Of a stretch of DNA of 5,291 nucleotides, positions 1 to 5,033 are shown piece after piece. Source of the DNA: DATCDR01 sp036510575 (lineage in GTDB: Bacteria > Actinomycetota > Acidimicrobiia > Acidimicrobiales > Bog-793); the NCBI GenBank assembly GCA_036510575.1, contig DATCDR010000132.1:1-5291 (forward strand), read 5' to 3'. A program made the translations under genes and the position numbers. The notes beneath the pieces were generated by a model. The model had not been told where the DNA came from. It searched no databases and saw only the letters and a list, made by a program, of their open reading frames with translations. Position 1 is the first letter of the stretch, and every line of letters starts with the position of its first letter.

Positions 1-77
1 TGCTCGGGTTCATCGAGCACCACAGCGAGACCGCGAAGCCCTTCAAGTGGGTCTACGACGCAAAGGTGGCCGCGTGA
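1..77 (+). CDS. IS630-family transposase, C-terminal end (partial)
   Basis: Only the last 24 complete codons are in the window. The frame begins at base 3 and stops with TGA at 75-77. The tail contains FIEHHSETAKPFKW followed by VYDAKVAA. This resembles the usual C-terminus of IS630/Tc1-mariner-type DDE transposases, where a Phe-Ile-x-x-x-Asn/Ser-x-x-x-x-Pro-Phe-x-Trp segment sits just before the end. The catalytic DDE residues and the start lie outside the window, so I cannot tell whether the gene is intact. Family transposases cut and paste the element into TA dinucleotides. The identification rests on a short tail, so it is good but not certain. Confidence 0.68.
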   Translation, partial: LGFIEHHSETAKPFKWVYDAKVAA

Positions 78-95
78 GCCATGTTCATGGGACTA
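78..95 (+). mobile_element. Probable terminal end of the IS630-type element
   Basis: Directly after the transposase stop there is a compact inverted repeat, CCATG-TT-CATGG (79-90), then GAC and a TA at 94-95. IS630 elements end a short distance after the transposase gene and are flanked by duplicated TA, so the element may end at about 93 with TA 94-95 as target site. The other end is outside the window, so the terminal repeat cannot be matched. The boundary is inference. Confidence 0.3.
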
Positions 96-136
96 ATGCG
101 CGGCGCCACTAGCGGCTCCTGAGTTTCCCGGTCGGT

Positions 137-171
137 TCGGCGGAGCGCCGAGACGCTCGCAGCCTCGCGAG
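137..171 (-). terminator. Two small GC hairpins downstream of the exporter gene
   Basis: Bases 137-142 (TCGGCG) pair perfectly with 146-151 (CGCCGA) around a 3-base loop. Bases 156-160 (CTCGC) pair with 167-171 (GCGAG) around a 6-base loop. Both lie 15-50 bases beyond the exporter stop at 186, where a terminator would be expected. Neither is followed by a T tract on either strand, so this would be a non-classical terminator at best. Bases 96-185 hold nothing else that I recognise. Confidence 0.25.
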
Positions 172-185
172 TAGTGGTGCCTGCT

Positions 186-1784
186 TCAAGCGATCGATTC
201 CCTGGACTCCTCGGTCGGGGACACTCCTAGGCCCGCGTCATCAGAACCGCCCGAGGGACCGAGCGTGATGGCCGCGACAACCGCCGCCACCAACATCGCG
301 AGCCCGGCGATAAGAAGCGCCTCTTGGAGGCCGCTCCGGAACGCGTGGTAGGCGGCCGCAACGACGTGGTCTTCGATCGATGAGCCGGTCGAGCTGCCAT
401 TCGGCACGGCGCCGGTCTCGACGGCGGTGATCACGATCGAGATGAAGTTCGCCGGAATCTGCAGCACCTTTAACCGCGACGTGAGATCGGCTGTGAGATG
501 TGCGTTCACCAATGCACCAAGCACCGCCACCCCGAAGACGGCACCGAGCTCCCTGCTCGTGTTCGTCGCAGACGCGGCCATCCCCGAGTGTTCAGGAGGA
601 ACTTCACCAAGCGCGACCGACGTCACGGGGACCACGCTCGAGCCGAACCCAAAGCCCGCCAAGGCAAGGGTGGCCAGCAGCCAGAGCGAGGGCGTTGCTG
701 AGTTCAAGAGCACCTCGGAGAGGAGAATGCCGGCGCCACCGAGCACGCAGCCCTCTGCCATCGGCAAGCGCGGTCCAACCTTCGCGACGCGTCGCCCAGC
801 CAAACCAGCCGCGAGCACCATCGCGGCAGCCATCGGCAAGAACTCGACTGCTACCCGATACGGCGAGTAGCCAATCACTGCCGAGAGGTAGAGCGCGGCG
901 AAAAAGAAGATCGAAAAGATTGCGAAGAACAAGACGAAAGCGACGATGATCGCGCCACTAAAGCGAGACAGCCGAAAGTAGCTGAGGTCGAGCATCGGCG
1001 ACGCGCTTCCTCGCTCCACGCGGACGAACGCGACCAACGAAACGACGCCGACAAGGAAGAGCGCAACAACGCCTGGCGCGCGATATCCGGCGGTTTCGCC
1101 GAGAATTACGGCGAACGTCAGCGAGCCGATCCCGATGACCCCGACCAGAAACCCGGGGATGTCAAGACGCGCCGAACTCGGATCGGCGCTCTCTGGAACC
1201 ACCTTCGCGGCAAGCACCACAACGCAGACGGCCGCGGCGACGTTGAACCAGAACACCGCCCGCCAGGTGCCGAGCGCCACGAGCGTTCCACCAAGGACGG
1301 GTCCGAGCGCGAGTGCGAGCCCGGACACCGCGGCCCACGCTCCAAGGGCACGCGCCCTCGCGTCGAGGTCCGGGTAGAGGTGCCGGATGATAGAGAGTGT
1401 CCCCGGCTCAGACGCTGCCGCGCCGACACCCATCAGCACTCGTGCACCGATCAGCACATCGGGATTCGGCGCGAGCGCGCCGAGTAACGATCCAGCAGCG
1501 AAGATCCCGAGACCGCCGAGCATCAGCCGCTTGCGACCGAAGCGGTCCGACAACGATCCCGCAAGCAACATCAGACTGGCGAAAGTCAGGGCGTACCCGT
1601 TGACCACCCACTGCAGTTGCGTCACCCCGGCATGGAGCGTCGACTGCACGCTCGCGAGCGCGACGCTCACGATGGTCATGTCCAAGAAGGTGAGAAAGAG
1701 CACCGCGCAGACCGCAACAAGCGCAAGGCGACGAGATCCGCGCCATTTCGCGCCCGAATGATCGACTACTACGCGCCCCGGCAT
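186..1784 (-). CDS. DHA2-family (EmrB/QacA-like) MFS multidrug-type exporter, 14 TM
   Basis: This 532-residue protein is a predicted proton-coupled drug/H+ antiporter of the inner membrane. The family signatures are present in order: motif D1 (LDMTIVSVAL, about 34-43) in TM1; motif A GSLSDRFGRKR (76-86) in the TM2-TM3 loop; the motif B Arg in LIGARVLMG (Arg115); antiporter motif C LALGPVLGG (158-166) in TM5; and a TWRAVFWFN segment (173-181) before TM6. A long polar loop (about 430-480) separates the last two membrane segments, as is normal for 14-TM DHA2 members, and a soluble acidic tail follows about residue 510. Length is typical. I chose ATG 1784 because GGGGAG lies 12 bases upstream. 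The frame stays open to a TTG at 1829 that has no good ribosome site, and a GTG lies directly before the ATG (1787). The substrate cannot be read from sequence. No TetR or MarR regulator is next to it; the gene diverges from a lipoprotein gene and ends against an IS630 tail. Confidence 0.92.
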   Translation of the reverse strand: MPGRVVVDHSGAKWRGSRRLALVAVCAVLFLTFLDMTIVSVALASVQSTLHAGVTQLQWVVNGYALTFASLMLLAGSLSDRFGRKRLMLGGLGIFAAGSLLGALAPNPDVLIGARVLMGVGAAASEPGTLSIIRHLYPDLDARARALGAWAAVSGLALALGPVLGGTLVALGTWRAVFWFNVAAAVCVVVLAAKVVPESADPSSARLDIPGFLVGVIGIGSLTFAVILGETAGYRAPGVVALFLVGVVSLVAFVRVERGSASPMLDLSYFRLSRFSGAIIVAFVLFFAIFSIFFFAALYLSAVIGYSPYRVAVEFLPMAAAMVLAAGLAGRRVAKVGPRLPMAEGCVLGGAGILLSEVLLNSATPSLWLLATLALAGFGFGSSVVPVTSVALGEVPPEHSGMAASATNTSRELGAVFGVAVLGALVNAHLTADLTSRLKVLQIPANFISIVITAVETGAVPNGSSTGSSIEDHVVAAAYHAFRSGLQEALLIAGLAMLVAAVVAAITLGPSGGSDDAGLGVSPTEESRESIA

Positions 1785-1829
1785 CACGTGCCGCGACTCC
1801 CCTCTTTGAGGCGGCCCTTCACAACTCAA

Positions 1830-1857
1830 AGCCTACGATCGGAACGTCGGCTGTAAC
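1830..1857 (-). promoter_or_regulatory. Candidate promoter for the exporter gene
   Basis: On the minus strand, TAGGCT (1830-1835, fits TAnnnT) follows GTTACA (1852-1857) with a 16-base spacer. A transcript from here would begin near 1822, downstream of the TTG at 1829 and upstream of ATG 1784. That agrees with the chosen start. The match is weak and was judged by eye. Confidence 0.28.
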
Positions 1858-1886
1858 GCGACCGTCGGAGAGAGAGGGCGGTCCGA

Positions 1887-1917
1887 GACCGGTCAGGTGC
1901 CACATTCGACCGGCACC
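1887..1917. promoter_or_regulatory. Palindrome and dyad in the divergent intergenic region (possible operator)
   Basis: Bases 1887-1894 are a perfect 8-bp palindrome, GACCGGTC. Bases 1896-1901 (GGTGCC) pair perfectly with 1912-1917 (GGCACC) across 10 bases. The GACCGG half recurs at 1908-1913, 21 bp (two helical turns) after its first copy. The cluster lies between two divergent genes, where a repressor or activator could act on both. No regulator gene is in the window, so binding is inference. Chance palindromes are common in GC-rich DNA. Confidence 0.3.
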
Positions 1918-1983
1918 ACGACCAAGCAGAGAGGCGCGCATAGATTCCTCAGAATGTTCCCTCGTTCATGACAGCCGACAGGG

Positions 1984-1996
1984 GATAATCATCTCT
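1984..1996 (+). promoter_or_regulatory. Candidate -10 element placing the lipoprotein start at or near +1 (leaderless)
   Basis: GATAAT (1984-1989) matches five of six positions of a TATAAT -10 box and ends 7 bases before ATG 1997. Transcription would therefore begin at or within a base or two of the start codon, as in leaderless actinobacterial genes. No convincing -35 lies at 17 bases (CTCGTT, 1961-1966). The competing reading is that AGGGG (1980-1984), 12 bases before the ATG, acts as a ribosome site on a longer transcript. Confidence 0.35.
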
Positions 1997-2566
1997 ATGA
2001 GATCCATGGGGGTAGGTCACAGCGCGGCGCGCAAAGTAGGTTCCCGGATCGGACTCGCGTCTTCGGGTATCGCCGTCGCGTCGATCCTGCTGGCGGCATG
2101 CGGGTCGTCCGCCCCGCCAAGCGCGAGCATCGACTCGAGCACGATTCCAACAGCTACAGCGGCCGTAACGACGACCACGACGACAACCCCGGCCGTGCAC
2201 TCCAAGGTGGCGTCCGACATCATCGCCAACTGGATGGTGTTCTTCAGCGGCCAAACCCCGGCAGCAAAGAAGCTCTCCCTGCTCGAGAATGGCTCGGCGT
2301 TTGCGAGCATTGTGAACGGTCAGGCATCGTCTGGACTCGCACAAAGCGCGCGGGCAAAGGTGGCCGCAATCTCGGAGGTCACCGCAACCTCGGCGCGCGT
2401 CCACTACGCCATCTACCTCGGGTCGTCATCGGCGCTGCCGAGCGAGTTCGGCGTCGCTATCAACCAGGACGGAACCTGGAAGGTGAGCGACGCCAGCTTC
2501 TGTGTACTCCTCAATCTCGAGGGCACGAGAACAGCGCTATGTCCCGTCAAGCACGTCGGTAGCTGA
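1997..2566 (+). CDS. Secreted lipoprotein with NTF2-like/MTB12-type domain, function unknown
   Basis: A 189-residue protein starting at ATG 1997. It has a basic N-region (Arg12, Lys13, Arg17), a hydrophobic stretch (about 18-34) and a lipobox LLAAC with Cys35 as the expected lipidation site, so it should be exported and anchored on the outer face of the membrane. A Ser/Pro/Thr-rich linker follows, with seven Thr in a row (58-64), as in surface-exposed actinobacterial lipoproteins. The folded part (about 68-173) ends in NQDGTWKVSDASFCVLL. This resembles the C-terminal strand of small NTF2-like secreted proteins such as mycobacterial MTB12, where a GxW-x-VS segment precedes a helix. That resemblance is by eye and weak. 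Cys169 and Cys182 near the C-terminus could form a disulfide outside the cell. I do not know its function. It converges on the dehydrogenase-like gene with a 32-base gap. Confidence 0.82.
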   Translation: MRSMGVGHSAARKVGSRIGLASSGIAVASILLAACGSSAPPSASIDSSTIPTATAAVTTTTTTTPAVHSKVASDIIANWMVFFSGQTPAAKKLSLLENGSAFASIVNGQASSGLAQSARAKVAAISEVTATSARVHYAIYLGSSSALPSEFGVAINQDGTWKVSDASFCVLLNLEGTRTALCPVKHVGS

Positions 2567-2583
2567 TCGAGCTAGCAGGCGAC

Positions 2584-2613
2584 CGCCCAGACCATTACTC
2601 ACGCGTCTGGGCG
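2584..2613. terminator. 9-bp perfect stem-loop at the convergent junction
   Basis: CGCCCAGAC (2584-2592) pairs perfectly with GTCTGGGCG (2605-2613) around a 12-base loop. It begins 18 bases after the lipoprotein stop. It overlaps the last codons of the opposing dehydrogenase gene, whose stop (2599-2601) lies in the loop. Position and symmetry fit a shared bidirectional terminator for two convergent genes. There is no T tract on either side, so intrinsic termination of the classical type is not shown. Confidence 0.42.
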
Positions 2614-3888
2614 CAACCGGTCGAGGCGCATTGTCGCGGTCAGCGCATGACCGGCAAAGTTTTCGGCAAGCGAGATGGCCTCGACTGCTGGAGCGACGCG
2701 TCGGGTGCCTTCGGGCGTCAATCGTTGGTAGGTGCAGGTCTTTAGGAACTTGCCGACCCACAGACCTCCCGTGTAGCGCGCGGCCAGTGAGGTAGGTAGG
2801 ACGTGATTGGTCCCGACTCCTTTGTCGCCATAGGCCACAGTCGCTTCTTCGCCGAGAAACAACGACCCGTAATTTCGAAGGCCGCTGAAGTAGACCCCGA
2901 GCTTCTGCTCGGCCACTTGCACCTCCAAGTGCTCGTTTGCCGCCTCATTGGCCAACGCGATCGCGGAGTCGTCGTCGGCGGCGACCGCGATCCAGCCGTG
3001 ATCACGCCATGCGACGCCTGCCACCTCGGCGGTAGGCAGCTCCTTCAGCAACTCATCGATCTGTTCGGCAACCGCGGCCGCGACATCGTCGCCGATCGCG
3101 ATGAGACCGGCAGGCGACGTCGGACCGTGCTCTGTTTGGCCGAGCAGGTCCGCAGCGACCAGACGCGGATCGGCGCTCTCATCGGCGATGACGAGAACCT
3201 CGGTCGGACCGGCAAGCAAGTCGATCCCGACGCGTCCGAATAGCTGCCGCTTGGCTTCAGCGACGTAGGCATTGCCGGCTCCCACCAACATGTCGACCGG
3301 TGCGACCCCGTCGATCAGGCCGAAAGCCATCGCGGCAAGCGCCTGCACGCCGCCCAAGGCGAGAATCAGGTCTGCGCCCGAGGTGTCCATCGCATACAGC
3401 ATCGCGGGATGGATCCCGTCGCCTCCTTGAGGCGGGGCGCAACCAACGACCTGCCCGACGCCTGCCTCTTTCGCGACGAGAATGGTCATGAACGAAGATG
3501 CCAGCATCGGATAGCGCCCACCTGGCACGTAGGCGCCGACAGATGCGACCGGTATGTGTTGGTGCCCGAGCACCACACCTGGCTCCAGTTCGATCTCGAG
3601 GTCAACCAACGTCGAGCGCTGTGCCCGCGCGAATCGGCGTACCCGGTCCTGAGCAGCACCGATATGACCGCGCAGTCCACTATCTAGTAACTCGGCGGAC
3701 GCGTCAATTTCCCGATCGGACACCACGAAGGTATCCGGGTCCCAATCGTCGAGCTCCCTCGACCAGCGACGAAGGGCATCGATGCCGCCGTGTTCGAGGT
3801 CGCGAAGCATCATGCTCACGCGCTCGCGTATGTCGTCGATGGCTTGGCTGATCTGGGGATTCGGAGCCTTCTCATAGCGCCAAGGCAT
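2599..3888 (-). CDS. Histidinol-dehydrogenase-fold enzyme, sulfopropanediol dehydrogenase (HpsN)-like
   Basis: A 429-residue soluble, predicted NAD- and Zn-dependent alcohol/aldehyde dehydrogenase. Members of this fold oxidise a primary alcohol in two steps to the carboxylate. The active-site residues known from HisD align here: Zn ligands Gln251 and His254 (LLGQTEHGP), Asp355 (AYGDK) and His414; the catalytic pair Glu319-His320 (NEHLEVQ); His362 in GTNHVLPT; and Glu409. The signatures VDMLVGAGNAYVAEAKRQLF (199-218), GQTEHGPTSPA (250-260) and YTGGLWVGKFLKTCTYQ (372-388) resemble, from memory, the HpsN branch, which acts on 2,3-dihydroxypropane-1-sulfonate. Biosynthetic HisD usually has ISQAEHD and a different segment after NHVLPT. 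No other his gene is adjacent. ATG 3888 is supported by GGAGG 10 bases upstream. The fold is nearly certain; the substrate is inference, and other diols or alcohols are possible. The usual automatic name would be hisD. Confidence 0.93.
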   Translation of the reverse strand: MPWRYEKAPNPQISQAIDDIRERVSMMLRDLEHGGIDALRRWSRELDDWDPDTFVVSDREIDASAELLDSGLRGHIGAAQDRVRRFARAQRSTLVDLEIELEPGVVLGHQHIPVASVGAYVPGGRYPMLASSFMTILVAKEAGVGQVVGCAPPQGGDGIHPAMLYAMDTSGADLILALGGVQALAAMAFGLIDGVAPVDMLVGAGNAYVAEAKRQLFGRVGIDLLAGPTEVLVIADESADPRLVAADLLGQTEHGPTSPAGLIAIGDDVAAAVAEQIDELLKELPTAEVAGVAWRDHGWIAVAADDDSAIALANEAANEHLEVQVAEQKLGVYFSGLRNYGSLFLGEEATVAYGDKGVGTNHVLPTSLAARYTGGLWVGKFLKTCTYQRLTPEGTRRVAPAVEAISLAENFAGHALTATMRLDRLRPDA

Positions 3889-3898
3889 CTGCGTCGTC

Positions 3899-3903
3899 CC
3901 TCC
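3899..3903 (-). promoter_or_regulatory. Strong ribosome binding site of the dehydrogenase gene
   Basis: GGAGG on the minus strand lies 10 bases before ATG 3888. It is the clearest Shine-Dalgarno in the window and fixes the start of this gene. Confidence 0.7.
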
Positions 3904-4083
3904 TCGATAATCGTCAGCGATTGGGAAGCCGGCATCCTCGATTTGCCAGCGAGCACACTATCGAGCGACGGCGAGCACGAGACCGATACCGTCGACCTTC
4001 GCCGCACCCACGACGTGACACTAGAACGAGCTCAAGCGCGGAGCCTGCGTGGCTCTCTCGGATCGCAGGATGAGCCTGCAGTG
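3904..4083 (-). other. Leader/intergenic region between PPOX and dehydrogenase genes, no gene seen
   Basis: About 180 bases between two co-directional genes. I see no convincing coding frame: the readable frames are short and Arg/Ser-rich. The only candidate -10, GATAGT on the minus strand, has no good -35. Near the PPOX end are two hairpins (4041-4055 and 4065-4079). The length allows a separate promoter for the dehydrogenase gene. Confidence 0.4.
4041..4079 (-). terminator. Tandem short hairpins just after the PPOX gene
   Basis: GCAGG (4065-4069) pairs with CCTGC (4075-4079) around a 5-base loop, and GAGCC (4041-4045) pairs with GGCTC (4051-4055) around a 5-base loop. The first stem begins 5 bases beyond the PPOX stop. 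The stems are only 5 bp each with no T tract, so termination is possible but weakly supported. Confidence 0.25.
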
Positions 4084-4593
4084 TCAAGCATTCGATGAGA
4101 AAGTGAACATCTTCTGTGCCTCGATGCGCGCACCAATGGCGTCTGCCCCATCTAGCCATATTTCGAACTCGGGACCCTGCCTTGGCAGGTAGTAGTCGAG
4201 CATCGCCTGGCGAAGGTCTGGATGTTTCGGATCTGAGAGCTCGAAAAGCTCGACGCGTCCGTGCACGGTGACAGCCAGTTCGTCACCTGGCAGGTGAGTG
4301 GCGCTCACAAAGGGGCGGGACCTGAGGTGCCGCATGCGGACCGAGGATCTGCCGGAGCTGAAAACGAGCGAGCCGTGAAGCAGGTAGCCGTCGACCGGGC
4401 CGACCAACGGCCTCCCGTCAGCGGTTACCGTACCGACGACGAGGAGGCACATACCCTGAAGTCGCCGACAGAGTTGCTCCGCGCTGAGGCGACGATCCTC
4501 AGTGACAATGGCGCGAAGGTGCGAACCAGCTTCTGCCGCGCTCTCGTCGAGGAGTCGTTGTAGAGCGGCCATTTCGTCGGGAGTCTCGTACAT
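4084..4593 (-). CDS. Pyridoxamine 5'-phosphate oxidase-like (PPOX split-barrel) flavin-binding protein
   Basis: A 169-residue cytosolic protein. A helical N-terminus (about 5-46) precedes a split-barrel core (about 47-165). The core strands are LLVVGTVTADGRPLVGPVDGY (roughly 50-70, the opening strand pair with the small-residue turn ADGRP), LVFSSGRSSVRMRHL (76-90) and ELAVTVHGRVELFEL (105-119). It ends in RIEAQKMFTFS (156-166), the closing strand typical of PPOX-family proteins. The Ser/Arg-rich RSSVRMRHLRSRP segment is where such proteins contact the FMN (or F420) phosphate. The family includes PNP oxidases, F420-dependent reductases and heme or flavin-sensing proteins, and the sequence alone does not choose between them. 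ATG 4593 has no good ribosome site; a second Met at residue 8 is possible. The dehydrogenase gene follows on the same strand after 195 bases. Confidence 0.82.
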   Translation of the reverse strand: MYETPDEMAALQRLLDESAAEAGSHLRAIVTEDRRLSAEQLCRRLQGMCLLVVGTVTADGRPLVGPVDGYLLHGSLVFSSGRSSVRMRHLRSRPFVSATHLPGDELAVTVHGRVELFELSDPKHPDLRQAMLDYYLPRQGPEFEIWLDGADAIGARIEAQKMFTFSSNA

Positions 4594-4685
4594 CTCACGA
4601 TTTCACCACAGCGTTGGACTAACGCAGGCAGGTTCAACCGCCACCAACACCAACGTGCCCCGCGTGCCACGTCAGTCCAGTGCTC
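4594..4685. other. Short upstream region of the PPOX gene
   Basis: Upstream of the PPOX start, on the minus strand, TTGAAC resembles a -35, with AACGCT 16 bases later as a poor -10. A short duplicated TTGGTG lies just before it. ACGTG (4653-4657) and CACGT (4668-4672) form a 5-bp inverted repeat. None of these is strong. I see no gene here. Confidence 0.25.
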
Positions 4686-4993
4686 TCAGTCGTTCGCGAT
4701 CTGGTCCCGAGTCTTACGATCCCGGTAGGTCCTTCGTCTGGGCTTCGGCTTACCCGACCGAAGAAAGGTGAGTCTTCCGAGGAAGCCGAGCTTCTTGGCG
4801 TCTGAAACGAGCGTCTCCTCGAGAGCGACCATTTACCGCTGGCAGGTAACTCATCGAGCAGTTGCGCGGCAGTTGACGCCAGAGGATCGATCTTCAGCGG
4901 ATCGAGTGGCTTGCGCCTATGAAAGCCCATGAAAGAAGCCCACGTCGAGAACTCTGGCGCATGCTGCTCGCCAAGGAGTCGGAGTCGGGCCGT
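4686..4993 (-). pseudogene. Probable frameshifted remnant of a small unknown gene
   Basis: On the minus strand one frame opens after TAA (4994-4996). It reads like protein through RLLGEQHAPEFSTW, ATG 4930 (MGFHRRKPLDPLKIDPLA) and TAAQLLDELPASGK to about 4834. After that the same frame turns Ser/Arg/Pro-rich like an out-of-frame shadow. A neighbouring frame beginning at ATG 4832 then becomes protein-like (MVALEETLVSDAKKLGFLG) and ends at TGA 4686-4688 with a very basic tail (KPKPRRRTYRDRKTRDQ). One extra A in the AAA at about 4833-4835 would join the two parts into one product of about 80-100 residues. Neither part has a ribosome site. I do not recognise the family. A sequencing error, a real pseudogene or an independent 48-residue ORF (4686-4832) all remain possible. 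Confidence 0.33.
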
Positions 4994-5033
4994 TTAGACC
5001 GACTACGTGCGAGGTCACTTCGACGGCACGGCC
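4994..5033. other. Short spacer between permease stop and small remnant
   Basis: About 40 bases after the permease stop with no hairpin plus T-tract that I can see. If the remnant was once a gene it lay directly downstream of the permease and may have shared its transcript. Confidence 0.3.

Noticed and set aside
500..949. Plus-strand 149-residue frame and other Arg/Pro/Ser-rich frames opposite the exporter
   Set aside because: Composition is that of out-of-frame reading of GC-rich coding DNA, and the exporter on the minus strand is unambiguous.
2170..2192. Thr-coding ACG/ACC run as a tandem repeat or recombination site
   Set aside because: It is simply the codons of the seven-Thr linker, with mixed third bases.
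2098..2562. Alternative 154-residue plus frame inside the lipoprotein gene
   Set aside because: It is Arg/His-rich with no signal or domain; the overlapping frame has lipobox, linker and folded domain.
2803..3243. A 146-residue open frame on the plus strand antisense to the dehydrogenase
   Set aside because: It mirrors the codon bias of the real gene on the other strand, has no ribosome site and no family features; the minus-strand frame carries every catalytic motif.
2599..3888. Membership in a histidine biosynthesis operon
   Set aside because: Neighbours are a lipoprotein and a PPOX protein; no hisC, hisB or hisG-like gene is present, and the signatures are HpsN-like.
4261..4563. 100-residue plus-strand ORF opposite the PPOX gene
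   Set aside because: It is the antisense shadow of a clear split-barrel gene.
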